From Castanea sativa (lineage: Eukaryota; Streptophyta; Magnoliopsida; Fagales; Fagaceae), in NCBI RefSeq assembly GCF_040712315.1, contig NC_134018.1, positions 1,860,001-1,924,000 of the forward strand: 64,000 bases of DNA, written 5' to 3'. The translations under genes and the position numbers were made by a program. The notes beneath the pieces are model-generated. The model was not told the origin of the DNA. It saw only the letters and a program-made list of their open reading frames with translations, and made no database searches. Shown in pieces: positions 32,531 through 45,285 of the stretch (positions are counted from its first letter, which is position 1; each line of letters starts with the position of its first letter).

Positions 32531-35184
32531 CTAAGCTCTCGGAAGGGGGTCTTGATGGGAAGTACTGCTAGCCTCGGTGCTTTTTAACTCCAACTCAAAG
32601 GCGGACAGGACTTGTTTGCCTTTGTCTGTTGTAGTTGTTGGAGGAATGATGGGCTCTACACTCTGGCTTTGTTCCTTCTCAGCACCTTCACACCCATCCT
32701 TCTCTTTATTGGAACCTTCAGGTTCTGTAGGATCAGGAATGAGTTCTGGCATCACGGGAGGAAGAGCAGGAGGAGCTGCCTCAGGAGGAGAAGCAACGGT
32801 AGGAGTCTCCTCTATCTCCTGTATGTCAAGGGGAAGCCAAACGCTCTCGGGCTTCCTCAGCTCGGAAGCTAAAGGAACCCCTGCCATGTTTAAAGCCTCC
32901 CCCCAGACTTGCTGACAGTATTCTCGGCATAAGGCCGCGAAAGCTTCTGTTAGCTGGTCCTCTGTTGCGGCTACCCCTTCTTTATAGCTCGCCTGCTTCG
33001 CAGCCTCCAGTGGATGCTTGAAGGTGCGCGCTTCCTCCTTCATCCGTGCAAGCTCCTTCTCCAAGTCAGAGCGTTCCCTCTGGGCTTGGGAAAGCTCATC
33101 ATCCTTTTGGTGAAGAAGCTTACGTTGCCCCTCCACTTGATTCCTCATCGTTCTCAAGCTGGCTTCGGCACCATCTTTTTCTCTTTTTAGGTCGGCCAGC
33201 TGAGAGGTGAGCATCCCGTTTTCTGCTAGGGCCTGGCCTAGGGACTTCTCTGTCTCTAGCCGGATCTCCTGTTCCATTCCAGCTCGCTTCTGAGAATCCT
33301 CCACAAACTTCTCGGCAGCGAAAACCTCTTGAATGGCCTGTGATAAAGTATCAGGGGGTTAAACACAGTAAAACATTTACAAATAGCCAGATATTATAAA
33401 CACGAAGTGAAACTTACCAGGGCTAAGTCCCTTTTCAAAGAAAGGAACAGCTGAGGCTGGCTCATCTTTTCCAAGGCTTCCATATCCTTGGGCAGCAGAA
33501 GGGGACGTTCCAACGCGTCGGCCAGGTGGAGGGTGTGGCCTCGTTGGAACGTCTTGATGTTGGATTGGAGGGGGATTGGTACACCATCTAGTCTCAGTTT
33601 AGGAGACCACATAGCTGGTGCTCGGCTCACTTCGGCCACGTCTCTAATTTCCCCACTTTCAACTGAACGGGCACACCCTTTGCCCTTGTCCAGCTTCTGC
33701 TGTTGAGCCTACTGTGGCTGTTGTTTCAGTTTCTTCTGTTTGTCACCACCAGCCTCCTCGGCCTCCACCTTCCTTTTCTTCTTGGGCTCTTTAACTGGAG
33801 GCTTGGGATCGACTAGAGGAGGAGGTGGTGGCAAGGACAGGGGAACTTGAGATCCCTTCACCCCTTTCTTGGTGACTCTCTCACCTCTATTATGTAGAAG
33901 GCCCTTGAGCACGTCCATGTCTTCTTCTACGGAGCTGTCATCCGGACGTGCAATTACTAAACTTACAATCCCAGAGGCCTTAGCGGGCTCTTCTTTCTCG
34001 TCAGAGAGGACGACGAACTAGTTTCCTCGAGGTCTTTAGACGTCCTCGAGCTGAAACTGGTCTATCTCCTCGTCCAACGTGTGCGACGAGGACACTTGCT
34101 CCTCTGGGATAACGGTTGCCTGAGAGTGCGTTGAGAGAGGGATCGCCGCAATGGGTCGCGTGTATAGAATGGTGTGGAGGTCGTCGGGAATGTCGTGGTC
34201 GGCAAGAAAATTTGGTTTTGCTACGTTTATTCTCCTACGCCTCCTGTCCCCCGCGACAATCGCGTTTTCTATCTCTTGGAAGTCCGAGGATATAGGGTCG
34301 TACCCTAGTATTAAGTGAGCCGCTCTAAGCTGCAAGTCTTCACTCACGAAAACTTCTGAGCGTAGTACTCGGTTTAAGTCAGCGACGTTGCAGTGGCTCA
34401 GGCGTGGGCGCACGTGCTGTTTATCTGCAAGGAAAGACACCAAAAAAGGGCAAATATGGTTAGATTTGTAATGCAGATGACAAATCGGAGTTAAACAGTT
34501 GGTACAAGTAAATAAGCATTTCAAGATTTTTAGATGAAGTTACGGGGTGGGGAAGTTAGATCCTAAGGAGTCACACCTGGATCTCCCCATTCGACTAGGC
34601 AGTGGGGGCTGTCATACTAGTTGCCTAAGGCGATGAGGTAGTCGTCCTTCATGCCTTTATTGGACTTGGACAGACAGGAAATTAATCTAACTACACTAGA
34701 TCGGGATTTAATATAACAGCCTACGCTTTTAAGCTTGTGGAATTCATACATGAAGACAACGTCATTCCAGGTAAGATTTAAGCCCATCTGCTCATTTAGA
34801 GCGTCAACGCTTCCTAAGACCCTAAATACATTGGGTGCACGCTGGTCAGGACACAACCGGTGGTTGCGAAGGTATTCCCTGGTTACGCTTCTCATAGGGA
34901 GGGTCATCCCACTTTCTATGAAGGCAATCATAGGGATGATGACCTCTCCCGTTTTCCTAGACCCAACCACAGTTTCCGCCAAATAGTATTTCAAGCCTAC
35001 GTCGTTGGGAATCTGGTATTTGGCCCTAAAACCTTCCATCTCAGTGGCGGTGTCAACTAAACACTTAAATCTACCCATCTATAAGAAACGAAAGGGCGAG
35101 TTTTAAGAAGGAAAGTGGTTTAAGAAGGGAGTCGATGATAGAATCCGAGGAGAAAGGAGTAAAAGAAAAAAATAGGAACTTACG
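32531..35184 (-). pseudogene. Spliced antisense accessory gene of element B
   Basis: Minus-strand gene with a 5' UTR exon ending at 35184, intron 35183-35079 (GTAAGT to TTATAG) ending right at the ATG, exon 35078-34577, intron 34576-34425, exon 34424-33418, intron 33417-33338 and exon 33337-32531. All introns are GT-AG. The protein would be about 770 residues. It has the SNKGMKDDYLIALGN block, LRAAHLILGYDPIS, a charged linker, an intact 268-codon coiled-coil last exon with CREYCQQVWGEALNMAGV, and a Pro/Thr-rich tail. Breaks are one TAG after ALGN (Trp in element A) and three stops in the third exon (34036, about 34018, 33709), with no frameshift. It belongs with the putative gypsy-type transposon proteins; function unknown. 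Confidence 0.82.
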
Positions 35185-35582
35185 AGTTTGAAGTTGTGCG
35201 AGTTTCCACGGGTTTCTGCAGAGAAAAGGCAACGACTGATGTTTTAATGTGATTAAGTTCTGAAGAAATAAATGAAGGCGCATGTTTCCAAAGCGTTATG
35301 ACGTGCGGGAAGCGGCCTCGAAATTGCATCCGTCCCGCCCAAATTTTCGGGGGCGACAAGGACCGTTGGATGTTCATCTCACTGTTGAACGTGGGGAACA
35401 AGGTGTAACTTACGGTCATAAATGCGCATGTTTTGAAATTCAAAGCGCCAGATGGCATCTTTTGGGACACGAAACGATCTCCACACGCGTGGTAAATTAC
35501 AAAACGTGTGGGGGAGGCTCTCGTCGGATCAAAACCCTATTTTTCTCCTCGGATGCTGAAAAATAAAGTTTTAAGGGGTTAT
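35185..35582 (-). promoter_or_regulatory. Candidate promoter of the antisense gene
   Basis: This GC-richer segment lies between the 3' LTR and the antisense 5' UTR exon. It holds a telo-box AAACCCTA (plus strand, 35532-35539), CCACACGCGTGG (35481-35492), ACGT cores (near 35302 and 35505) and CCCGCCCAAATTTTCGGG (35337-35354). These words are common in promoters of genes active in dividing plant cells. No TATA box is evident. Promoter function is inferred from position and motif content only. Confidence 0.4.
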
Positions 35583-36338
35583 TGTGGGGAGTAAAAGGAC
35601 CTGAGCAGGTATTTGGGTCTTTGGGCTCTGATAAGAAGGGCTAGTTCATTCTTAACTAAAGGCCTTTAGAACTGAACGTCGGCCCACAAGCTGAGAGTCT
35701 GAGGATGCATCCGAAGAAGAATCTTTCCTCGGATAGACCCGGGATGACTTGGAGATTCGCTAGAAAGATCAAGGCAGAGTTCCGGAAAGACTGTTGGTTA
35801 AGAGGAGGATCCCTATACCCTCTAGATGCACCGGTGTTAAAGAAATATCTTAGAAAAATGCTGTCATCTCCACATTAAAGATCCTGCACCTACCTCCATG
35901 GCCGTATTAATGGGAAAGTGACCTCTGAACAGTAGAATTGAACTTTCTGGTCACTATTTAAACACTTGAAGAACGTGGTGTCAAAAGAGGAGGATAAGAT
36001 TTGTACAACACATGGATAAAGCACCAAAAGAAGAAGTATTTAAGAAGAGTAGAGGGCAAAAAAATGAGGATCAGTAATAAAAAATAAGGACTAAGAATTG
36101 TAACCTTCAAAGAAGAAAGATAAATAATACAGAAGTTGTCCTTAGCTTACGTCCAAGGAAGTTCCTTTGCCATAATCATTTACTATTCGCAAGTATTTTT
36201 ACAACTTAGCATGTTTATTAAGTTTCTAGCATCCCTAGACTAGATTTCAAATCCATACTCTACAAATTTCATTGTTTAAGGCTCATTGGGCCTGAGCCCA
36301 CAGTTGTCTTTGGGTCCAGGTGCAACTGTGCACTTACA
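35583..36338 (+). repeat. 3' LTR of element B (756 bp)
   Basis: Starts TGTGGGGAGT and ends GTGCACTTACA. It has the same length as the 5' LTR; differences are mostly C/T and G/A changes. Confidence 0.96.
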
Positions 36339-36343
36339 CTAGT
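36339..36343. other. Target-site duplication CTAGT, right
   Basis: Matches 25040-25044 exactly. Confidence 0.95.
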
Positions 36344-37371
36344 CAAATCATCTTGACCATAGGCTTTTTTTCTGTTGTAAAAGTCTTCAATAATTTCTAG
36401 TCTATACACAAATCACGCACGCCAAACATGTACTTAAACCCCTAGTAATTAACAAAATAAGGTTTCGCAAAGTTACTGATCAAGCTTAAAACAATATATC
36501 ATTGTTGCATTTTTCAGTAAATTCCATAGAACACAAAGCAAATCTTAATCATTGAGGCTTCTGTATTCAATGCTAGCAACATTTATCAATTATTTGTACC
36601 CGAGCCATAATATCATTGCCTCTATAGATAGTGCAGGACTTCTGGAAAGGAAAACCTTTCACCTTTACTTAGAGGCTGAGTCTTCCCCATTCTCACCAAT
36701 AGCCCAATTTTCTTTCACATTTTTCACTGTATATTCAGTGTATATGAATTTAGTTTCTTCCCAAAGTTAGATATTAATTTAGGTTCTGCACCCTTGAAGC
36801 CACTATACGACCCATTCTTATTTAAACATTTGCAATGTACATTCTAAACTACAAAAAATTTCAATCAATAATGGTGAAAAATAATTGTACTTGATCCACA
36901 ATATCAATTATTTGTACCTGAGCTAGAATAATTTGGAGTATACATTATCAAAACCTAGCTTATTACTAATTTTTAAACATATCCCTTTTACATGTTTCCA
37001 TTATAAAAATAAAAATCTGCTGTGATGCAACACCATCGATGCCAATATTCATTCATTTACTAAACCAAAGAAAATATATAAATAAAATTAGGATTAATAA
37101 AGACAGATTTAGTGATTAACCCACCATGATACTAACAAAGTCATAATCACCTTTGAAAAGGTTTTCAATCAGTAACAACAGTGAAAAATAAAAACATGTT
37201 GATTTAGACATTGTTTCAAACAGTACGAGGGCATTGAAAAATAAATGCATAACGGGGAGAGAGAGAGAGAGAGGCTCACATGATAAGTGTAGATGGAGAT
37301 TACGGGGTGACCAGTGGTGAGAAGTTGATAAAATAGAGAGGGATTAGGTTTCTGGGTTTACAGAGAAGCCA

Positions 37372-37454
<83 letters not shown>

Positions 37455-38404
37455 AGTATCTGTGTTTTAGTTTTTTAGTTTCTATTTTTTATTTTTTAAT
37501 AGGTGGTGTAATTAACTAGGGTTAGTTGGGTTAAGTTTACTTAAGTAATCATGTACAATGCATATGCCATTTTTTACACATGTCAGTTTATTAGAGTAGT
37601 TTGTAACCTTAGGCTACACATAGTTTTCTAACTAAACTTTGTCCTTCATCAAAAGAAGAGAGAGAAAGATCAGAGACAAAATTCTAAGTCAATCCTTTAT
37701 TTGAATTAGGAAATGAGAAACATGTACACATATTTACTAGTTTGAAATAACTTATTTTCATTTGTTTAATTTGGCTTAAAAAATAAGTTGTGAAAAAATA
37801 TAACTATATCTTGAAAAAGTTTAAAAATTTTAAAAATTGTACACAAACCAAAAAAAAACTAAATGTCAAACAAGTTCAAATTTTGTTTGAGAGGGGGAGT
37901 GGTATGGTGGGGGTGGATTGTTGCCTTTAGGGCATAGAGACTGAGGCGTTGTTGTAACGGCAAATGGGTTTAGTTTTGAATACCATTCTTATTTATTTTA
38001 TGCAAGAATTATCTAGTTTACGCATAAGATCTATGCATTATCTTTTAATAGTATGTGGACCTTATAGGCAGAAGATCCCCACATGTTGTTAAAGGAAGAA
38101 TGTACATATTGGATGCGCAAAATTCATATATTGTGGGATGTCTATATATACTTTGAAAGGATTTTTATTTATTATTTTTTTGCTAATTATTTAGTGAATA
38201 GAACTAGCATATTTGGGGGCATAAAGTTGAAATTCAAGGTATGCCTCTGTGCTGTTTAAAAATATTTTTAGATTAATGCATATACAATTTGCAATTAGAG
38301 CTTTTGTTGAGAAATTTAAATTTGGACAATTGTAAATTCTTGAGAGTTTAAAATTATAAGAATTATTTTTATTGAGAGCAAATATGTAAGTTGTTGGGGG
38401 GAAA

Positions 38405-38439
<35 letters not shown>

Positions 38440-38858
38440 AAGACTACTATTACTATTTAAGAGGTTTCCTCTATTTGGAATGAATATTTTGTTTGGTCAA
38501 AAATACCCTTATACCCTATGTTTAAGTAGGGACAAAATTTGGTAAAAATCATCCTTTAACTCCCATGTAAAACACTATCTACAAAATAGGACTACACTCA
38601 TGTTAGTTTTCAAATTTAGCTTCAAATATATCCAATTTGTTTCTTGCTTAGTTCTCCCAGTTCTCTCAATTTTGTGTTAATTCTTTACACTCACGTTGGT
38701 TTTCAAACTCAACTTCAAATATATTCACTTTGTTTTTGTAAAGTTATAATTTACAACTATGTTTTATGTTGGCTTTATTCTATGACAAAAAATGTTGTAT
38801 TTTCTTTAATTTGTTCCTTGTATTTTGTGGGATTTTATTGTATTGAGTTTAGTATTAT
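36344..38858. other. Non-coding stretch with GA and AT/AC microsatellites
   Basis: No gene is recognised. It does not visibly continue the viral relic left of element B. It contains a long GA run and an AT-AC compound repeat (38407-38439). Confidence 0.5.
37373..37450. repeat. (GA)39 microsatellite
   Basis: Seventy-eight bases of uninterrupted GA; a shorter GA run sits at 37257-37273. Confidence 0.97.
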
Positions 38859-39789
38859 GTTGGTGAAGAATTGAGCATAAAATGAAGAATCAATGGATTT
38901 CGCGACTGTCTCGCTAGAAGCTAATCCGCGAAAGAGCCATGTGAGAAGCACATGCTAGAAGCTAAAGAGTCGTGTCAGCCTGGAGGATTTCACCAGTGTC
39001 TCGCGGGTAAGGCCTTCCCACGAGATACCCGCGAAACTCTCTGCCTATAAGTTTTTTTAAGTGTGACTTTCTTACCCTTCACCCATACTATATATACCCT
39101 CATTACCCACAAAAGTGTAAGGAGGCCATTCAGAGAAAAAAATTCTAGATAGGTTTTCAACAACACACGCACACCCATCTTTTAGAGAGAGATTTACTAA
39201 TCCTTAGTGAGAAATTATTCTAGCCTCTTCTCATTCCCTCTCCCATTGCCATACCTTAAGAGGAGATTTGTATCCAAACACAACCCACACATTTTTAGAG
39301 TGTAAAGAGTGCTTTGGAACTTGGGAAACTTCAGAGATTTGCCAAAAGAAGCCAGTGAGGCTTGGCGGATGCAATCAGGCGTATTGCGGGATCCGAAAAG
39401 CTAGAGAAGATCTGACTCCGTGAAGTCCGTTGGTAGCAGGAGCTTGGAGGACTCAAGTACATTGGGTAGACTAGGCTTGGAGGGTCTTTTGTTATTCGTG
39501 TACTCCAACTTTATTCTTTAGTGGATTGATTACCGCTTGGAGGGTAGCGAAGAGATTTTTCACCGAGTTCTTCGATTTCCTATTCAATAATACATCGGCG
39601 TGTTATCTTGTATTTGCATCCTTCTTCCCTTACTCTTGTGCTTTACTTTTATCATGTGTTGTTCATGTTTATGCACTAGAGTAGTATAAGTTGATTGTGC
39701 TTCATTTACTCTTGCTTCCGCACTTAGTTTAAGTTAGAGTAAAATCAATCTAGGCATAATTTTTTTAAAAAAGATTTGGGGTCTAAACA
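38859..39789 (+). repeat. Copia-type solo LTR
   Basis: Begins TGTTGGTGAAGAATTGAGC and ends GGGGTCTAAACA. Inside are ACTATATATACCC (TATA region near 39088) and a GC-richer leader with GGAGGACTCAAGTACATTGGG and CGCTTGGAGGGTAGCG. The layout matches long copia LTRs of plants. No primer site or coding region follows. Target duplications do not match cleanly, so the ends are approximate. Confidence 0.62.
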
Positions 39790-40873
39790 AGCTCTTGTGT
39801 TTTTTTTTTTTTTTTTTAAATAAAAATCCGAGCTTTTAGTTTTTTCCTTAGTTCTCCCATGCTCCTGGTCAAATTTGCTCCTGCTCAACGGTATGTGTAT
39901 GTCAATGTACATTGCTCTTTTCTATTTGGTTTTTTTATTTAAAAAAAAAAAAAAAACAAAATCAACAGCCTTCTAATACTTTTTACCCATAACCAGATTA
40001 GCCTGTCTATTGATGAGATTTTCTCAATTGGTTTTTGTTGAATTTGGCACATTACTCTGCCTTTTCTTCCTTTTTTTTTCTACTTTTTTTTTTTTTTTTT
40101 TTTTTTTGCAGGGAACCTGCAGTGAACGCTTCATTATTACATTTTACGTTTGCTTTTATTTTTATGAATTGCCCTTCAGAATTTAGTTTCTTGTATTTGG
40201 TTTTTATTTGGTTTGGATTTCGTTCCAACTCTTGAAATCATTCTTACTTTCCTTTCTATATCCTTATCTTTTTTGTTTTTGTTTTATTTGATAAAAGCTA
40301 CGTATTACCCCTATAGCTTCTTTTCTTTTGTCACAGTATTAAGGTACAACTTGTTTTTTTTTTTTTTTTAAAACCCGGTACAAGCTTTTTATTCAAACCA
40401 AAACTATGCAAATACCATCTATGCCTCCCATTCAAAGTTTGTTGCGTGAGAGACTTTACAAAAGTTACTATATTATTCAAGTCTCACATTGAGTGGTAGT
40501 CATTTATCAAGTGGTTGTTAAAAGACCCTTTCCTACGTTTATAATTACTTTCCTACGGTTTGTTTTTTTGTGAATCCCACAAGGTGCCCTATGAGAAGTA
40601 TATCTTTTTTGTCACTAGAAAGTTCACAATCCAAAAGGAATAATTACCATTCATTCAACTTTTGGGCTTGGGTTCAAAAAAAAAAAAAAAAATAGATGCA
40701 CCAAAAAAAATTATGTGGCTTGATATTAAACTTTGAGAATAGGTGGACTTCTCAAATGGTATTCTTGGTGTTTTAAGAAATTAATACCATTTAATTTATT
40801 TTGACTTTTTAGGCATTTGAAACTTTTGTACTACAATTATGCCAGTTTAATATTAAACTTTGAGAATAGGCGG
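39790..40873. other. AT-rich stretch with poly-T runs
   Basis: Long T runs at 39799-39817 and 40086-40107 and A runs near 39940 and 40677. A 22-bp phrase (ATTAAACTTTGAGAATAGG) occurs twice, at about 40726 and 40853, the second time just before the copia LTR. Confidence 0.5.
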
Positions 40874-41708
40874 TGTTAGGTTCTAAGACTTTAAGAACTA
40901 ATGTATTAGAATTTCATTATGTAATGTGTTGGCAAACCATAATCAAAACATAGAGTCTAGGTTTAGACTTACTCAAACTGTGATTATTTCTAAAATTGGA
41001 ATTGAGTGGTTGCAAAAATTATTGGTATAATTTTGCAAGGCTCAATTGAGAGAAAATTAGGCTTGATCAATCGAACCACGTGCAGAATTATTTTTCTGCA
41101 AATTTTCCAATTCAGCTCAAGCCTGTTTGACATATAGGGTTAAGTGTTTTACTTCAAGTATAAAAGGAAAAACCCTAGCTACGTTTTAGAAGTATTTGAT
41201 GGTTGTGTATTAAATTTTTTGTGAGATCTAAAGGTGTTTACCTTCATACACACTTAGGGTTATCAAAATCAAGATTCATGTCAAAAATTTGGTGATCGCT
41301 TCAATTGCTGCTTAAAGAACTTAAAGAATATCACAAGAAGGAGAACTTGTGGTTGCAAAAGATCAAGGAAAGAAGTAGTCCGTGGACTCGGAGCTGTCAC
41401 GTGGTCGTGGTAATAAGTTTTGTAGTCGAGATAGCAATAGGATGTTAGTGGTCTAAGTTCTATTGTAAAAACTTCAATTCTTTCATAGTAGATCTGTTTT
41501 ACCTTGAAGATAGCTAGGTTAAATCCTCCCAGGTTTTTTACTGGTTTAGTTTTCCTGAGTTATCATATCGTGTGTTCTTTATATTTTTACATTATTTACA
41601 TAATATGATTTGAATGTGTTAACCTAGAATTGCATAATTTATCTAAGTAATCACTTGGCTAAATAACTAGGTTAAACAACTTGTGTTTAATAGTTCTAAA
41701 AATGTACA
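40874..41708 (+). repeat. 5' LTR of the copia element (835 bp)
   Basis: Starts TGTTAGGTTCTAAG and ends AAATGTACA. It aligns along its whole length with 58256-59124. The five bases before it are GGCGG. Confidence 0.92.
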
Positions 41709-41710
41709 AG

Positions 41711-41722
41711 TAGAATCATAGC
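41711..41722 (+). other. Decayed tRNA-Met primer site of the copia element
   Basis: TAGAATCATAGC differs from TGGTATCAGAGC at three positions and sits two bases after the LTR end. Confidence 0.75.
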
Positions 41723-41907
41723 AGGTTAGCTCTTGTGTTTTAAGATCTTTTGATCTAAAAGTTGATCATTGACTCCTGTTGTCATGGATTCTTTGAAGTC
41801 TTTTGTGCTAAAGATTCAATTGATCTACTTTTGGTTTATATCTCTTGTTGCATGTTTTAGTCTTTCCTTGAGTATCTAGGTATAATTACATGTGATGATA
41901 ATTATGT

Positions 41908-44900
41908 GTGTTATACTGCTTTAACCGCCTTAAAGATTCTTGTCTTTGGTATTTGGATAGTGGTTGTTCCAGGCACATGACAGGAAATAAAGCACTATTC
42001 AAGACACTTTTTGAAGGAAAGATTGGGACAGTCACGTTTGGAGATGGAAGCAAATCTGTGATCAGAGGCATTGGAACTGTGGACATTCCAAGATTGTCGG
42101 TTTTTGAAGAGGTCTAGTATGTTGATGGGCTAAAGGCTAACTTACTTAGCATCAGTCAAATTTGCGACAATGGACTGAATATTCTCTTTACCAAGTATGA
42201 ATATGAGATACTTGATGGAGAAGGTGACTGCATGTGTATTGGTGTTAGGACAACAGATACTTGTTATGGTATAACACCAAGTATAAGCAACTAGTGTTAT
42301 AGTGCCAAGATTAATCAAGTAGACTTATGGCATCAACAGTTGGGACACACAAGTCACAAGCAATTAGAGAAGATTTCCAAGTGTGATGCAGTTATTGGTT
42401 TGCCCAAGTTTGAAAAGATAGAGAACTGCATATGTGGACTATGTCAGATGGGTAAACAAATGAAGTCCAAGCATCCGTCTGTAACTGAAGTTCAAACCTC
42501 AAGACCTCTAGAGTTGTTGCACATAGATCTCATGGGTCCTGCCAGAGTTCAGAGTTTAGGTGAAAAGAGGTATATTTTAGTTGTTGTGGATGATTTCACT
42601 AGATATACTTGAGTTGTGCTTTTGAGAGATAAGGTTGAGGCTCCTGAAAAGATGATTCTCTTGTGCAAGAAATTGCAAGTTGAAAAAGGTACTATGATAA
42701 CCAGAATTAAAAGTGATCATGGAAGAGAATTTGAAAACACAAAACTGGCTACCTTCTGCAATGATTAAGGCACACATCAAGAGTTTTCATCACCCAAGAC
42801 ACCACGACAGAATGGAATAGTAGAACGGAAGAATAGGGTTATTCAAGAAATGGCTCGTGTCATGCTACATAACAAGAAGATGCCCAAGTCCTTCTGGGGA
42901 GAAGCAGTTAACACTACTTGCATACACTCAACAGAGTGTATTTCAGACCTGATCCCAAGAAAACTCCTTATGAACTTTTGAGAGGAAAGAAGCCTGTTGT
43001 AAAATACTTCAGGATATCTGGTAGTGACTGTTATATTCTGCGAGATAGGGAGAACCTAGAAATGTTTAATGCAAAGAGTGACACGGGATACTTTCTGGGA
43101 TACTCTTCCACTAGTAAAGCATATAGAGTGTACAATCTGAGAACTAAAACAGTCATGGAGTCTTCAAATGTGGTGATCAATGATGAACAAAGTTCAGAAT
43201 CTCATTCAGAAGACACTCCTCCAGTTGACGAAAATATTGTGGAGGTTGATGATTCTCTTCCTGAAGATTATGTTGGTAAGCATAATGATGAAGAACTATA
43301 GTTATTGAATGATGCTATTTCTGTACTATCGAGTCCAGAACCATCCACTCCTGTTCGTGAAACTCAAGAAGAACAAAATGAGCCTAGTTCTTCATCTGAA
43401 CAAAAAGGTACCTCCACAGCTCTGGTTAAAGGTTCATTTGCTAGAGTAAAGTTAAATCACCCTGTCACAAAGATATTAGGTAGTCTGAATGATAACATGA
43501 GATTGAGGTCCAAAGCCTTGAATGTAATTACTAACTCATATTATCCATCCCAATTTGAATCAAAGAAAGTGGATGGAGCACTTCAAGATGTTGATTGTGT
43601 TAATTCTATGCATGAAGAACTTCATCAATTTATTCGGAATGATGTGTGGGAATTAGTTTCTAGACCAAAGGGAGTGAATGTGATTGGAACTAAGCGGATT
43701 TTTAAGAACAAGTTAGATGAACATGGTACAGTCATTAGAAATAAATCAAGACTTGTTACTCAAGGATACACACAAGTGGAAGGAATTGATTTTAATGAGA
43801 CTTTTGCACCTGTAGCAAGACTAGAATCCATTAGGATACTATTGGTCATAGCAAGTCATTTGAATTTCAAGTTGTATCAAATAGATGTTAAGAGTGCATT
43901 TTTGAATGGGATGCTACAAGAAGAGGTGTAAGTTGAACAACCAAAGGGTTTTGTTAATCCTCACAGACCGGATGATGTCTACAAGTTAAAGAGAGCACTC
44001 TATGGATTGAAACAAGCTCCCAGGGCATGATAGGTTAATTGCCTATCTCATTGAGCATGGATTCAAAAGAAGATTCGCAGATACTACTCTTTTTATATGA
44101 AAGGATAAGAATTATTTTATAGTAGCTTAAATTTATGTTGATGATATTCTTTTTGGTGCTACTAATAATTCTCTTGCTAAATCTTTTGCAAATGAAATGA
44201 AGAAGATATTTGAAATGAGTATGGTTGGTGAACTAACTTATTTCTTGGGATTATAGGTGAAGCAAACTGATTCTAAAATTTACATCAACCAAGCAAAGTA
44301 TGCTAGGAATCTTGTCAAGAGATTTGGACTTGAAAAAGCTACACATGCTAGAACACCAATGGCTACAAATGCAAAGCTAACCAATGATCCTTCAGGTGAG
44401 TCTGTTGATGTTACATTATATAGAAGTATGATTGGTTGTCTTTTGTATTTAACTGCTAGTTGTCTAGATATTGCTTTCAGTGTTGGTGTATGTTCTAGGT
44501 TTCAATCTAATCCTAAGAATTCAAATTTGAATGTTGTTAAAAGAATCATAAAATATGTTAGTGGAACTTGTGAGTATGGATTGTTTTATATCAAAGAGTC
44601 AAACCTGTCTCTTGTTGGATTCTCGGATTCAGATTGGGTTGCCAACGTCGATGATAGAAAAAGCACCACTAGTGGATATTTTTATGTGGGGGCCAATCCT
44701 GTTGCTTGGATGAGTAAAAAGCAAAATTTTGTCTCTCTGTCCACTTCAGAAGCAGAATATATTACTACTGGTTGTTGTTGTTCACAGCTTCTTTGGATGA
44801 AAAAGTTTTTGGGTGATTATGGGATATCACAAGACACCATGGTTGTCTATTGTGATTATTCTAGTGCTATCGATATCTCTAAAAATCATGTTCAACACTC

Positions 44901-45285
44901 TAAGACTAAGCACATAAAGATTAAATTTCACTTTATTAGGGATTTGGTTGAAAGAAAGATTGTGGTTCTAAAATATATCCCTACTGAGCATCAGAATGCT
45001 GACATCTTCACCAAACCACTTGATAGAAGAAAGTTTGAGATACTTCGTCAGGTGATTGATGTAATTCTGTCTCTAGTCATCCTAGGCTCTCTTGGTCCTT
45101 GTGCTTCATCTCTCTACTCTGTGACCATTCTTCTTTTGATATTTTTGTTTTCTTTTTTTGGATTTGCATTGCATAACATTCATGCATTTCATGATAGGTT
45201 GTTTTTGCTATTACGTTTGCAAATAAAAAATAAAAATAAAAAGGAAGGAAAAATGTGTTTTGTATCATATTTCTTGGATTTGTAA
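41908..45285 (+). pseudogene. Copia pol: protease, integrase, RT, RNase H
   Basis: The protease active site WYLDSGCSRHMTG has its catalytic Asp at 41956. The integrase zinc region (LWHQQLGHTSHKQL, CGLCQMGK) and core (HIDLMGPARV, IKSDHGREFEN, TPRQNGIVERKNR) lie at 42330-42850. RT has WELVSRPKG near 43650, [11 protein letters not shown] near 43880 and an intact YVDD at 44134-44145. RNase H has SDWVANVDDRKSTTSGY near 44630 and ADIFTKPLD near 45000. Stops occur at 42115, about 42291, 42610, 42766, 43299 and 43929. Frame changes lie near 42915 and 44030. The long open stretch 44257-45285 reads past the usual end into a hydrophobic tail. Confidence 0.92.

Larger units (their letters stand above)
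25045..36338 (+). mobile_element. Tat-lineage Ty3/gypsy retrotransposon, element B, complete (11.3 kb)
   Basis: Two LTRs of 756 bp each flank, in order, a primer site, gag, protease, RT, RNase H, second RNase H, integrase, a 151-bp tandem array and an antisense spliced gene. A perfect 5-bp duplication CTAGT borders it. The gag-pol frame is the same from 25848 to 31173, with about twenty stops and no frameshift that I can find. By eye the LTRs differ at roughly 60-65 of 756 positions with no length change. The element inserted just downstream of the viral relic. An A/G-rich tract (AAAATAAAG...AAGGGG) just before 35583 may be the polypurine tract. Confidence 0.97.

Noticed and set aside
33488..34986. 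Plus-strand open frames opposite the antisense gene
   Set aside because: They are shadows of the spliced minus-strand gene, which has conserved blocks and splice sites.
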